The notes under the pieces were generated by a model, which did no database searches, was not told where the DNA came from, and saw nothing but the letters and a program-made list of their open reading frames with translations. A program made the position numbers and the translations under genes. Positions 42,742 to 55,678 of a stretch of DNA of 64,000 nt are shown here, piece by piece. The DNA lies in contig JAUZTG010000044.1 of the NCBI GenBank assembly GCA_030734395.1, positions 1,612,001 through 1,676,000 on the forward strand. The letters run 5' to 3'. Origin of the DNA: Sarocladium kiliense (taxonomy: Eukaryota; Ascomycota; Sordariomycetes; Hypocreales; Sarocladiaceae). How positions within the stretch are numbered: position 1 is the stretch's first letter; every line of letters begins with the position of its first letter.

Positions 42742-43958
42742 AGTCAACCCGTGTTCAGCCGCAAATCTTACTTGAGAGGGTATTGGTCGTCTCTAGATGA
42801 GAAACGCGAATGGGCAGCAATTGATTCTCTGGACCACGTGGGCTTCCCTCGAGGAGCTTCGACAACGTCTTGACCAACAGGTCACCACATGTAGATCTGA
42901 CTAGGAAGCTGGATCCAAGACCGAGGCAAGCCACAGGCGTTAGCAAGGTGCACTTTTCTTGCCGACGCTAACACTAGCAATCCCAGTTGATCCAGGTTTC
43001 CCACCCTCCCCCAGCCGGGGTTTTACGAATCAAGCCTGGTCTGGGCGAATGGGAGGATCCAATTCACGCACGGTTATGGAGCCGCCGATCGTCATGAGCC
43101 TCGCAACGGCGCTTTGTGGTCCTCTCGTCCTGAAATGCTGTTCACCTTTGCACGTGGTTTGGAGGGACTTCTGTTGGCGGACATGGGCCATTGGCCAGGA
43201 ACTTTAACCTGCTGGCGTTGAATTGTGCGACGGCGTGGGCTGCGGTTGACGCTGTTCTCTAACGGATTGTCTTTTTTTAGGCTTATTCTTTAGTGAGTAC
43301 TCTAATTCTAACGGTCAGACAAGGTCTCTAGGTACAGACGCAGATACCACAGAAGGACATTCCTGACTCGAGGAACTGAGCTAATGAACACCACAGTCCT
43401 AGGTGAACCTCCATTTCTGCTGGCCAAGAACCGCAAGTGCGAAAACTGCGGTCCTTTTCCATTCGCGATAGGCCCCCACGACCTAGACGGACTTGGCAGC
43501 AACGTCATGGAGCCTGTGACGGAGGGGATCCAAGCTTCTGATAGCTAGTTGCCTGATGCGGCACTCCCGCTCTACGTTTTCCCTGCACCCTGCAGGTCAG
43601 CTAAGGTGTTTTTAGCGATCCTTATCCTGCATAGCCTGTTGATAGGAGGAGTTTGATTGGCGTCCACTTGAAGGTGGTGAGGGTCTATGATCCTAGGTTC
43701 ATGTGCTTGCTGTAGTGGTGACCCGCCCGTTCAGCATGGCTCGGCAAGTTATCGACGGCTTGACGAGGTCTTAAAAAGACGAGGGGATCCTGTCTGGCAG
43801 GGATATGACTCTCTTTCTTCGTCCTCGTCACCCTCGCAACGCTTCCCTCGCTGTGTTAGTCAATTGACTCTTGACAAGTCTCCCAAAGCTGTCAACGGGC
43901 TCCAGGTCACGGCCAATCGAACCTCTTGAACCCTCTGAGATTCCACTTCGCAGACAAG
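42742..43958. other. Intergenic
   Basis: About 1.2 kb holding the chitinase 3' flank and the promoter of the phosphodiesterase family gene. No gene, repeat or RNA was recognised. Confidence 0.6.
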
Positions 43959-45271
43959 ATGCAACTCACACACAGCGTTGTCGCAAGCTTCGGCCTCGCC
44001 GCCGGACTGGTCTCCGCATCACCATGCGGTCCAGGCGGTGTTTCACCGATCAAGAAGATCGACCTTGGCCCGCGCCCATTCTTCCTTGTCGATGACATGG
44101 ACGAGGGCCCTCTGAAGAAGAAGCTCAATTCATGCAAGGAGAAGGACATGAAGGCCTCTGACTTCTCAATCGGTCATCGTGGTGGGTAAGTAAACCTTCC
44201 GCAACAGGAGCGTTTCAATTGATCGATGTTGACGATCGTTATAGTGGTACCCTGCTCATTCCCGAGCACACCAAGGAGAGCAACCTCGCGGGCGCCAGGA
44301 TGGGCTCTGCGGTCCTCGAGTGCGACGTCGCTTTCACAAAGGATCGAGAGCTCGTTTGCCGTCACGCGCAGTGCGATCTCCACACCACGACTAACATCGT
44401 CACCATTCCCGAGCTGAACGCCAAGTGCACCAAGCCCTTCGAGCCGGCCGCCAACGGCATCGCCGCGAGTGCAAAGTGCTGCACCAGCGATCTCACGCTC
44501 AAGGAGTTCAAGACTCTTTGTGGCAAGATGGACTCGTCGAATCCCAACGCGACGACCCCAGAGGAGTTCCTTGGAGGCGGTCCAGACTGGCGCACGGAGC
44601 TGTATGCTACATGTGGTGAGGTCATGACCCATCATGAGCACATCGCGCTTGTTGAGGGATTGGGTCTGTTGTATACCCCTGAGCTTAAGACTCCCGAGGT
44701 CGAGATGCCTTTCGAGGGAGACTACACCCAGGAGATGTACGCTCAGCAGATGGTCGACGACTACAAAAACGCTGGCATTGACCCCAGCCGCGTTTGGATC
44801 CAGAGCTTCCTCTATGATGACATCCTCTACTGGCTTGAGAATGAGCCCGAGTTCGCCAAGCAAGCTGTGTATCTCGACGAAACCGGCGACACCCCTGAGA
44901 CTTTCGAGACTGCCGTTCAGAACCTCACTCGCTACAAGGAGGACGGTGTGCAGATTATCGCTCCACCATTCAACTACCTCCTGACTGCTGAAGATGGCGA
45001 GATTGTCCCCAGCAAGTATGCGACACGCGCCAACGAACTTGGCCTGGAGATCATTGCTTGGAGTCTGGAGCGCAGCGGCCCGCTTGCAGACGTTGAGGAG
45101 AATGGCGACTACTATTACGGTACCTTCGCAGAGGCTGTCAAGAAAGATGGTGACATGTTCAAGGTTGTGGATGTCCTGGTGCAGCAGGTTGGCATCAGCA
45201 AGCTGTTCACTGATTGGAGCGCCACAGTGACTTTTTATGCCAACTGCTTCAACCTGGGACTTAGGCATTAA
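43959..45271 (+). CDS. Secreted glycerophosphodiester phosphodiesterase family protein
   Basis: Two exons: 43959-44185 and 44245-45271, with a 59-nt intron (GTAAGT...TATAG), giving 417 residues. MQLTHSVVASFGLAAGLVSA is a signal peptide. The GDPD signature begins SIGHRGGGT at ~71, with the intron inside it. It continues with LECDVAFTKDRELVCRHAQC, which carries the E-x-D metal ligands and the second catalytic His. The barrel end IIAWSLERSGPLAD is typical. GDPD enzymes cleave glycerophosphodiesters to glycerol-3-phosphate and an alcohol; extracellular forms salvage phosphate or phospholipid headgroups. Several Cys (NAKCTKPF, AKCCTSD) suit a secreted protein. The exact substrate is unknown. Confidence 0.88.
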
Positions 45272-45668
45272 ACTATGAGACAGTAACAGGCAGCATTTCG
45301 CGAAGAGTAAATACAAGACCTGATACAAGTGCCCAGCACGAATTATCCTTCTCAGCTAAAGTGTGTTGTAAGACCAAAGTCACGCTATTGGAGTGGCATG
45401 TGAGATGGGGAGCTGTGGTACGGGGAAATTAGGTTGTAGGCTACTTAATTATAGAATAGCTAGAAGAATCAGAATGGCGACGTACTTCTCAGCGAGTTCC
45501 TTCAGCCCGAGGAAACTCAGCACAAGTCAAGGATGTCACAGGTCGAGTATCTTCCGGCTAAGATACGACAACACCGGCGCTCCGTTCCGCTAGGCCTCCG
45601 ACATCTCCGTGTTACGGCCCCACAACAGACATCCGTCTCCAACCGGTGATCCCGGCGCCAAGAGATCT
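45272..45668. other. Intergenic between convergent genes
   Basis: About 400 bp of 3' flanks of the phosphodiesterase family and bicupin genes. Nothing else was recognised. Confidence 0.6.
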
Positions 45669-47237
45669 CTATTCAATCAAGACCTGCTTGTCTTTCTTGA
45701 GCTTGTCGACGAACTCGATCGGGACCTTGAGGACTTGGGAAACGATGTCGGGTGGCGTTAGGGCGAGCCATTGGGTCAAGGGGATGTCGGCTACGCGGTC
45801 TGACTTGTAGATCTCAATCCAGATGAGGTCCTCATCACCGGTGTTCTCAATATAATGACTTCAAGAGAGTGTTAGTATGTGATCGAAGATGACCCTGCAT
45901 GGCTGGTGACTTACCCGGAGTTGTCAGGGAACACAGCTGTGTCACCAGCGGAGAAGTCGAAAGTCCGGGCGTTGGTGTTGCCAATGAAGACACTGGCGCG
46001 AGCCTTGCCTTTGTGGAAGTAAAGCCACTCCTCTGCCTATGTTGGAGGTCAATTTTGTGTGTCAACAATGAAGTTACGACAGGAAACGTACGTTGGGATG
46101 CCAATGGAGCTCGCGAAGAGCACCGGGCTTCAGCGTGACGAACGTAGCTGCAATGGTCTTGCTGATTGGAAAGTTGGTTGAGTCAATCTTGTAGAACTGC
46201 AGCGGGGATATTCATCAGTGAACTGGTTACAGCGAGGGAGAAGTTCGTGTTCTACTCACACTACCACCGCTACCCCCGATCTCTTCCGGTTCATGATCGA
46301 AGAGTCGGTAGACGAAGGAGCTGTTGCCCGTAGCATAGGGGGTTTCGGCATCAGTGACATTGCGCTCCGAGACCGTACCATTCACGATGTAAGGGTTGGG
46401 GGCTGGAAGGTCCTCAAAGACGGACTCGTCAACGCCAAAGTTCTTGGCGAGGACACTCTTGGGAGTGTGCGCGAGCCAGTCATCGATGTTGAAGGTGGTG
46501 CTACGAAGATTGTCAGTTGGGTCATTCCTTGGGAGTTGACAATAAGTGAGCCTACCCGGCCGCGTCAAAGTTTCCATCGTCGAACACGAGAAGATACTCG
46601 TTCTCATCTTTGATACCCTGAATGGTGTGCGCAACTCCCTTGGGGAAGTACCAGATGTCGCCGTAACCCAGCTTCTCAGCCTGGTAGACACCGTTTTCAT
46701 CAACGGCAGACACGATGACTTCGCCCGCGTAGACGATACCCCATTCCGCCTGTGCTTGTCAGCAGTCACGAACGGTGCCATACATTAGACAAGACGGACT
46801 TACCACACGATGCCAATGAAGCTCCCTAATAGCGCCTTTGCGCAGGTGCTGCTGTGCTCCGGCAATGTCATGACTGGCAGGGAGATCCTGAATGACCTGC
46901 TCCCTCACCCATCCGCCTTTTAGCAGACGAGTCTTGGAGTCGGAGAAGCTCCACTTGAGATTTGGAACAACGCCATTGTCGGTTGGCTGCTGGCCAAGGT
47001 TGTCGGGGTTCTGAAGGTCTAGCTGTTCATTGGTACCACCTGATGGTCTCGTCATTAGTTCGCTGCCGAGCTACCATGGGAGTTTATGAACCACTTACCG
47101 AGGATTGGGCCTCCCTTGCCGTCTGCGCTGATGGGTTGCCCTTCGTCAAATTTCCCATCATCTCTTTTGCTGTTTGACGGTGCTGCTAGAGCGCCGGAAA
47201 CAAGGGCAAAGCCCAGCATCAGATCCTTGAGCTGCAT
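45669..47237 (-). CDS. Secreted bicupin, oxalate decarboxylase-like
   Basis: Seven exons: 47099-47237, 46804-47039, 46556-46749, 46260-46500, 46092-46196, 45915-46036 and 45669-45858, with six introns of 54-63 nt, giving 408 residues. MQLKDLMLGFALVSGALAAP is a signal peptide, followed by a KR processing site. Both cupins have Mn-ligand motifs: RELHWHRVAEW in the first and RELHWHPNAEEW in the second, each with the later GD...FP...H block. Oxalate decarboxylases split oxalate to formate and CO2 and consume protons; fungi use them to handle their own oxalate. The flexible lid, SENST in the Bacillus enzyme, corresponds here to DAAGTT and lacks the catalytic Glu. Activity may therefore differ. The exon 3/4 junction falls inside this segment. 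Confidence 0.88.
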
Positions 47238-49473
47238 GATTCTTGAAGGTGTCACTTAGGTCTATGGAAACAAGACGCAAGAGAGGAGAAGGTGAATAGC
47301 ACAGGGGTTTGGGCTGGATCTTGTGCCAAAGCGACTTCACTTATAGACTGAATGACATCAGTTCTGCAAGCCGTCACGTAGCTGCATTGTCCTCAGTCCA
47401 CAGCAAGACTACATGGGGAACATGTAGGCCTGTCTAAGTCGATGGTCCCCACCCCTGATCCGACATTGCACAACATGGCGCCATCGGTGATGTCCTCAGC
47501 CAGGCTGCCTTGTTTGAGAAGTCATCTCCGATAACAGACGATCGAGCACCCAGGTAGGACATGCATTGCATGACGGCCCTCCTTCGAGTGTGCAATGAGC
47601 ATGTCGCTTCACGGAAGCTAAAATGGCGACATTATCAGCCGTTCAGCGCCATGCGTGAACAGGTGAGTAGTGTTAGTGAATGCGCGAAGGCGACGATCAG
47701 TCCCAAGATCAACGATCGGCATTACTCAGCGGGGCGGAATCGTACCAGTCCGGAGGGCATGTCGTTGCCTTGCTTGCTCGAAAGGACATTAGTTTTCAAC
47801 CGGCAGCCCGATCAAGTCTTGGCCAACCCTCGGAACATCGGCTCGATCACGGAAACAGACTACGGATGATGTGACTGGGGGAACTGATGAGTTTGGACAC
47901 AGTGAAGGTTTGATTCCAGAGCCTCTCGGCCGTAGGATGCGTCTCTGCCCGAATATACTAGATTTACTTACCGAACCTAAGCGATTGTCTGTATTGTCAG
48001 AGCGACTCTAGGAGATTTAATCCGATTCCTCCTTACTCAGATTCAGGAAATATCAATGGCATTCATCTGAACTCATCGCCATCTACCCCGGCCTCTATGG
48101 AAGATGTGGGGTGAAAATGCAACCTTGGGATGATCACGCCATCCACCGACCCCATTGTATAAGCACCCCGGTGGATGACAGGTCAGTCAGGCTACACGCT
48201 CTCTCTCAGCACTTTGATTCGCCTCAAATGACAAAAGAGGACTTCGCAGTCATTCTCATCACATAAGAGTAGCCTCATTCGGCAGATTTTGGGCCCTTTC
48301 GCCTTGCTGACCAGCCGCGAGGCGCTTGCCACCTCTTCACAAGTGCCGCATTACAATATCCATTCTGAGCCTAACAACCGGCCTGGTAAGCTTCCGCTGT
48401 ATGCTTGACCAGGATTCCTGTTCCTGACCCGCAATTGATCGGCATCTGCTCAGGAGACTGCCGTCTTGGACCGGCTCTAGAGTCCCATCTTGGAAGACCG
48501 CTACCAGATGGAGGAGAACGCTAGGCTGGAATAGACTTATAAGAGGCATTGCATATGGCGACATACACACTAGGCATGCTCATCAGACCGCTCCGATCTT
48601 GAGAGAAATTAGCAACCACCATGGGCCATTCAAAATGAGCATCGTGTTGTAATGTTTCTTCTGTAGCATGGCAAAGAACGAATCGTGAGCAGCAAACGGA
48701 TTGAGCACTGCTATTACACGATCGCAGAGTATATCATTCGGGTGAATAAAATTCCAAATAGAATTTCAAACTGTATCGAAGTGGCTATCTCTACTTCAAA
48801 GTCACTTCGGACCATCGCTCGGCTGCATGGATCCCGTGGTAGCTCGTGACCTCAGCCAGTCAAAAGCAGCATGGGTGCTCCATCTCAACGCCGATATCCC
48901 TCAAGAAGATCCCCTAAAGCAGAGTAACCGATGATCATCGGCGACCAGGCCGCGCGAGGCTCGGACCTAAGCCCCTCCGAGAGTCTTCTCCAGGCTGCTG
49001 AAGGTGATCCAGCCAGCTTGACTTAACCATCTTGAGAACAGTCGTTATGGTGCACTAAGACATACATATTGCGCATTTTGGAAATATTGCGTCGTTTCTC
49101 AGAGATTGAGTAGTGGTTCAACTCGTTCGTGATGGTTGCGCAGCTGCTAGTCAAGATTCGTTCAGCAAAAGAAAAAAACTGCTGGTTGATGATGGCGCTC
49201 CGAATGCATTGTCGATCCCTATCTCAAGATTCTTTCTGGTATAGTTGGAAGATTCCGTGATATGGGGGTTCGATGTTGCCATTGACTTAGCTGTTACTGT
49301 TGTGTCTGGAAAAGATGAGATTAGATACGAGAGTGTTGAGGGCCAAGCAGTCGATGATCGTTCAACCTTTGTCCATATATAAAGAGCCAAAACTTTCTCA
49401 ATCTCCCTCAATCAGAAAACCAGCTCAACTTTATCATCAGAGTTTCACCATTGAGTTGGTATCAACAGTCAAA
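47238..49473. other. Long intergenic region between divergent genes
   Basis: About 2.2 kb. It holds the promoters of the bicupin and beta-propeller genes. Apart from the TATA element near 49376 I see nothing specific; many short frames lack recognisable products. Confidence 0.55.
49376..49383 (+). promoter_or_regulatory. TATA box of the secreted beta-propeller gene
   Basis: TATATAAA lies 91 bp upstream of the start codon at 49474, the usual distance for a regulated fungal promoter with a short leader. Confidence 0.6.
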
Positions 49474-51226
49474 ATGGCTCCGCTTGTACTTCTCACCACC
49501 TTGTTGGCTTCACTTGCTGCAGCCTCGCCTGCCAAGATCAGCAAGAGGGGACTCAGTCTGCCCCCTCTCATTCCTGCAATCCCAGGAGTCACTGAGCCCC
49601 TCAACGACCTTGCTCCTCCGCTACCCATTCTTCAAGTTCCGACTCCTCCCCTTGATAGCCCTCCGTTTGCGGTGGAGAACATCAAGCCTAAGAAGATTGG
49701 GTACTTCTGGACTGGTGCTGGTGACAACAAGCACAAGGACTTCCTGGTGACTACCAGTCTCGATGATGTAAGCAATTATCCGGAGGTTCATTTGGCTTGG
49801 ATTGTGAATTGACTTTGAGAAAAAGGATACCTTCGGCAAGATCATCCACATCAGTGATGTTCCTACCAGTGGCAACTCGCCCCATCATCTCGGACCATCG
49901 GTAGATGGAAAGACTCTTGTGGGAGGTGGTTTGCTGTCTCTGCTCAAGACTCAAGACACCGCGTTCTACTGGGACGTCTCGGATCCCTATCATCCAAAGT
50001 TCACCCACAGCAACCGTGCCCTCTTGGCCTCCATCACGGACGAGATCCGCGCCAAGCCCGAAGGTGGCTTCTTCATCACCTACATGGGTAGTGCCGTCGG
50101 TACCTCGCCTGGACGACTTATCGAGACTGATGCCCGCGGGAACATCATTCACGAGTGGCCCGAGGATGTTGAGGGAACTGTGAGTAGAACCCCCACTTTG
50201 ATACTTTGTCATCTGCTTACATCTCGCTTAGCTCAACATTTTGGGAGAGCAGTTCTCCCCTCATGGTCTTGATGTTGATTGGAAGAACAATGTCATCTTG
50301 ACATCAGACTTCGTTGTCCCCATCACCATCCTGAAGCCAACACTTGGAATTCAGAGGGCGAACACTCTGCGCCTTTGGAGCCTGGACAACCGCAAAATCA
50401 TCAGCACTATCACTCTGCCGAATGTGAGTACCATGGTTGGATTTGTAAGGCTTCGCTAAGACCGTTTCTACAGGGTGGTGGAATCCAGGACGTCAAGTTC
50501 ATCCCAGGAAACAAAGATGGCGCTGCCCTCGCTACGTAAGTCCAGGTTGTCATGCGCGTTGAAGGAACTTGCACTGACCATCACCACAGTGCCGTCCACA
50601 CTGGAGAGGTTTGGGTCATCTACCCGCACCGCAAGGACTCCAAGGGCAAGCAAGGCGTTGCGGAGCTCCTCATTGATCTCGGCCCCAAGGCCAAAGACTC
50701 TGTTGCTATCTACTCCGACATCTCAAAGGACGGCAAGTGGGCTTACTTCACCTTGACTCTCGGTAACCACGTCGCTGCGGTGGATATCTCGGATCTCAAG
50801 AACCCCAAGCGCCTTGACGACCCCAATGAAAACCAAGGAATCATCGGTTCGTTGACCTTGATTTGTCTATGCTGTCTGCAAATGTTCGCTTACTGATATC
50901 GTCTCCAGGTCCGCACTACGTGAAGCTGTCCCCTGACAAGAAGAACTTGCTAGTCACTGGGTACTTCGTTCAGGCCGGTGATATCAGCATTCTCAACACC
51001 CCTGGCGACTACAAGGCCCACTGGATTGATGTCCTCGATGACGGTTCTCTCAGCTTCAACCGCAGCATTGACTTCGAGAACATTTTCACCCAGAGTCGTG
51101 GCGGAGCGGTAAGCTTCAACACTCCCCTTCTCACCCTCGCATCCATCGCTAATTGACGATCCGCAGCGCCCTCACTCCAGCGTTATCTTTGACCTGACTG
51201 ATCCTGAGAACCCTTTCTACTACTAG
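49474..51226 (+). CDS. Secreted selenium-binding protein (SBP56/methanethiol oxidase)-like beta-propeller
   Basis: Seven exons: 49474-49767, 49826-50179, 50232-50423, 50474-50535, 50590-50846, 50909-51108 and 51167-51226, with introns of 50-62 nt, giving 472 residues. MAPLVLLTTLLASLAAASP is a signal peptide, followed by a KR (Kex2-type) site. The body follows the SBP56 pattern: SGNSPHHLGPSVDGKTLVGG, then SPHGLDVDWKNNVILTSDF and PHYVKLSPDKKNLLVTGYF. The conserved His residues are in the positions that bind metal in methanethiol oxidases. SBP56 proteins are beta-propellers; bacterial and human members oxidise methanethiol to H2S, H2O2 and formaldehyde. Assignment beyond the fold is uncertain, because overall similarity looks distant and the protein is predicted to be extracellular. 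Confidence 0.75.
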
Positions 51227-52739
51227 AAGAGGAGACGTTCCCAACAGGGACGGTCGCATTTACCTTCATTGGCAACAAGGTTCTCCACACTGGGAGACAT
51301 TCAATTCACCCGCTAATAGCTTCAAATCAACTTGTATCTCATTCAGTTGGACTTTTACGTCAAGCTTAATAATACTCGTCGCCTGATTATCTGATATTAG
51401 ACATGAGCGCCCTTTATGACAGAGTCTCGAGTTGATACGTTGCCTGTGAATCCGCTCGTCAGCGACTGAAGCTCTCAGAACGATGGTGAATCGACGTGGC
51501 GAGGGCGTTCAAGAAGCGTCATCTAGTGTACACGTACCACAGAGTAGACTTGACACGAAAACTACAGGCAGGATAAAAACTCGGCCCAGATGCCCAATAC
51601 AGTCAATCGCCATGACGAATGGGTCTGAAGGGCTGTACAAGACCTTTGCCAGTACATGTGTCTGCTCGTCGACGGGAGGAGAATGGCCAATAATGGCCTT
51701 GGGCATGGTCGCGGCCATCATAAGGTACTAAGGTATTCCGATGCTGTTGAATGTAATATGGAGTAGGGAGTAGATGCCATCGGATAAGAAGAGGGCCACC
51801 TCTGATCTTATAGCCCCGGCCTTGTCTGCGCAGCACAGATGACGTCCCTCCCTCCGTCTTGCGCCTGTATGGTGTATAAATCTGACTTGGCGTAAGACTT
51901 ACTGCTTCTTCCGGCCTGAAAGTCCCCGGGAATTGTATATTCGCTTACGTGCAGGGAGCCCGCCGCAGGCTGCTGACGGTTGCTACTAGCTAAAGGAGCA
52001 TTTCACAGCGTCCATCACTTCGTACTGGTGTCGTCCTCCTACCGAATCCCTATCTCGGCTATTTCCCAATCTGACAATTATTCTCGGTACTATCCTAACT
52101 GGTATTTTTACTTTCCTCCTCGGGTTTGCTCTGTCTCCGTCAATCAATATGATGTAGCTCAGGAAACAGCCAGAGACATATATTGTCATGACGACGAGTC
52201 GCTCTGAGTAGCTTCGACACCTCGGAAAATAACCATGATCGTTGCTTAGCAATTGCCATAGCATCATGATTCTCCCTATGAATTTCCCATTTGCGCTTTG
52301 CCGTCTGTCTTCGAGAAACTAAGTCGTGGTTGTGCTGCGAAGCCCGTGCAGATTTGGCCTTGCCGCATGCCACTGCCGCGACGCCGCTTTTAGACAAGGC
52401 TGCGGCTGGGGCCTTCCACCACGAGCCTTCCATCGTCATCCTCCATCGTCCCATCCTTGTCCAACTTCCACTCCAATTTTGCCAGGATCACTGAGCGGTA
52501 TGACTGCCGTTTCCCTGGCCAAGCCACCGAGCCGCCCTTCCTGATGCGTGCCACTTGCGACTCGACCCCTCAATCCCTGAACACGGTCGATCGACAATCG
52601 GGCCTCGACCCGCACAGACCGAGAGCACTCGACGCTGTGGACGACGAGCAACAACCGACCATTGAGTCCGATGCTCCGAGCTACGCTGCCCTGAGGTGGG
52701 ACTCGATAAGACGGGCCCAGTCCCGTCAAGCATATCACA
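51227..52739. other. Intergenic, upstream of the Zn2Cys6 regulator
   Basis: About 1.5 kb. Open frames at ~52326-52771 overlap the regulator's 5' region but show no domain, and an untranslated leader is the simplest reading. An additional upstream coding exon cannot be excluded. Confidence 0.5.
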
Positions 52740-55327
52740 ATGGGCCGACTGAACCGGCGCATCCCGAATGAGCTGCGAAAGAGAACGGCGCAAAGCTGTG
52801 ACCTCTGCAAGACGGTGTGTTTCGATCTCAGGGTCGTGTTGCAGTTCCTTGAAAGTCTCTGACAAAATGGAATGTCCAGCGGCGGTGCAAATGTGTCCCT
52901 TCAGGCGAAGGCAAGTCCTGTGTGAGCTGCCTCGACCAGGGAGTGGAATGCCAGTTCACGGCACCGCGGAAGCAGCGCTTCTATGGGAGTCTGGATGATC
53001 TCAGTGATCGGTAGGAAGTCTTCCAACCTTGATGACCCGCGGGCTCTGACAGTCATTCTAGTTACCGATGCCTCGAAGCCATTGTCAAAGGACTCTACCC
53101 TGATGACACCATAACGACACCAAGCGACCTTCTCCAGCTCGGCCACCGGCTGGGATGCGCCATGCCCGATCTCTCACCTACCTCACGAAAAGACATAAAA
53201 GTTGAGGCCTTGATTCGCGACCCCGAAGCACATTTCCCCACGGCCACACCTGAAGCTGAGTCCTCGAAAGCCGCCCAGAAGCGAGAACCCGAGATCAAGC
53301 GACAGGACGATTCAACACCTGAAGAGCAAGGATCTGCGGACAATGAAACTCCGTCTCCCGCAGTCTTCAAGGACTCATCTGGAAATGAACACTACATTGG
53401 TCCCTCGGGAACTCTCAACTTCCTCCATCAGCTTCGCCATGTCTTCATGTCTACCCAAGGTCCACCCGCCGCCTTCGGTCATCAGGTCGCCTCGCAAATC
53501 CCTACACTAAATACCGCGCAAACCCTCGAACCAGAAGTTCAGGCAGCAGCCTCGTCTACTGAATATGGCGCTGCTTCTTCTTCTCTCATTGATTGGCAAG
53601 AAGCCCTTTCATTACTACCACATGCTGAGATACTGGATCCGTTGATCGATGCATACTTTTTCAGTACCCATGCCGATTTCCCATTATTCCAACGCGACGT
53701 GTTCCAGGACCAGTACAACTTCTTCTTTTACAACGCCGGCAAGACCTCTCGGCTTCCCCAGAGGACTGACTATCCTACTCCCGACTGGGGCTGGCTTGGA
53801 TGCCTTTATATGATCCTTGTCTTCGGCTCGATCGCTCAGCCGGAGCTGGGAGCATTCGATCATGCCTTACTACAAAAGCAGTACGTCGCTGCGTCTCGTG
53901 TATTGCTACCGCAGCTCATCGCCAAATGCTCTCTGAACAACCTTCGTGCAATTATCCTTCTCGCCCTCTTTCTACATAATAGCAATGAACGGAATGCATC
54001 CTGGAACCTCACAGGAACAGCCATAAGAATGGCATTTGCTATCGGACTCCACCGTAAATTGCAAGATACGCCATGTCCCGAGACCGAGTCGAGAAATCTC
54101 GTTCTTTCCACCCTGTACTCGTTCGAGCTTTTTCTAGCTGCTAATCTTGGACGTCCTTCTGGCCTCAGCGAGACCGACGTCGAAGTATTTCCTCTTCCTC
54201 CGACCCCTGGGAGGGATGGCGGTGGCACTGACCCGGAACTGATTTCACTCACTGTTGGGCTCAACAGTATTCTTCAGAGAACAAGACTGATGTACACACG
54301 GCGCAAACGAACCTACGGTGGTAACGCCGAAGCGGCTCACGGAGGAGGAGTTGACGATATTCAGGACCGACTACAACGATGGAGGCAGGATCTGAAGGAG
54401 CACCCACAATTCGATATACCCACAATTGCGCTGGAAGGTCGAACGGGGAGCTACCTCGGTACAGATGGTCCAGACGTCGAATATCACGAATTGAGAAAGT
54501 CCTTTGCACCACAGTCTCTTGGTCATCTACGAGCCCTCCTCATGCTGCATGTTCAGTTTCACTACATTGGCATCATCACCACACGTCACTTTCTGCTACA
54601 TGATATTGCTGCAGCCCGCCTCAGCACCACTGGAAATGCGGATAACATATCCACTCTGGCACAAAGCTGTGTTTTGCACTCCCATCAACTTGCGTACATC
54701 TTTTTGCTCATGGACAGTTTTCAATTGGTCAATGGCCGCACTGGATTTGATGTTTTTTACGGATACTGGGCCGGTATGCTGCTGAATCTCATGCTGCTCT
54801 GGCCCAAGAGTAACAAGCACCTACCCAGCCCAGGTCGGCCTTGCCCTCTTCGAAGCCTGGTCCGCCGCGTCCATGATGTGGTGAGCCGAGTGGACAAGAG
54901 CGGGACTATGCAGCGACTTTCTACTGTGATGGATGCGTTCGTGGCTTGGGCGGATAGTGTTGAAGTTGTAGAGGGCCAGACATCGACGTCTATGCAGCAG
55001 ACCAATGGTTTCACGCCGCTTAATAGCCCAGCACCGGCTTTGCCTCAGCAGCATTCGGTCTTGCAGCCTGGGCCAGGGCCAACGAACGACATCTTGGCCA
55101 ATAACAGGAACGCATCACTGCCTGCACCGGGGCTACATCAGTGGCCAGCAACGCAAGGTTTAGTGGTACCGCCTCTGCTTGGGACGAACATGGCATTCGC
55201 AAACTTACCACCTGGTGGCAATGGAGCCACGGCGTTTTTGAATTCATTTCTGGGACCAGATGATCAGGCGGCTATGCTTGGAATGATTGACGCAGATTTT
55301 GCTACGCAGGGATTCAGGACTGCATAA
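52740..55327 (+). CDS. Zn2Cys6 transcription factor
   Basis: Three exons: 52740-52814, 52880-53010 and 53062-55327, with introns of 65 and 51 nt, giving 823 residues. The first intron splits the DNA-binding domain. After splicing the cluster reads C20-x2-C23-x6-C30-x8-C39-x2-C42-x6-C49, the canonical binuclear zinc pattern. An extra Cys at 28 lies in the basic loop (KTRRCK). A linker with RYRCLEAIVKGLYP follows, then a fungal_trans regulatory domain from ~residue 200 (DAYFFSTHADFPLFQRDVF, then NASWNLTGTAIRMAFAIGLH). The C-terminus is Pro/Gly/Asn-rich and probably activating. It is a nuclear regulator. Convergent oxidoreductase and nearby transporter genes are candidate targets. The target pathway cannot be read directly. 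Confidence 0.88.
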
Positions 55328-55678
55328 AATCTTGGCATGTATGTTGGGACATGGGGGACATAGGGACAAAAGGGAAAAGTATCTTGAGCACATTTTGCCG
55401 GGCTCAAGGGCGTTGCGGGTAAAGCATGTAGGATACCCTCCGGAGGCCGGCTGGGTTAGTTTTTATTCGCCAAAGGACGATTCATGGGAAGGATGGTTAT
55501 CCAGGAATTACTAAAAACATGTTCCTACCTCGATGTACGTAGATAGCTTGTCATGACACAGTCACAACATACAGACCGCTTGCGAACATATGCTAGAAGC
55601 ACACATCGTGCCAAATGATACACCCCAAGAAAAGCGATCCACAGATGCAATATCATCAATTACATGAAAAGATCCAGC
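55328..55678. other. Short convergent intergenic region
   Basis: 351 bp with the 3' ends of the regulator and oxidoreductase genes. Nothing else was seen. Confidence 0.6.

Noticed and set aside
44174..45328. 384-codon frame antisense to the phosphodiesterase family gene
   Set aside because: The same effect of codon bias on the opposite strand; no recognisable domain.
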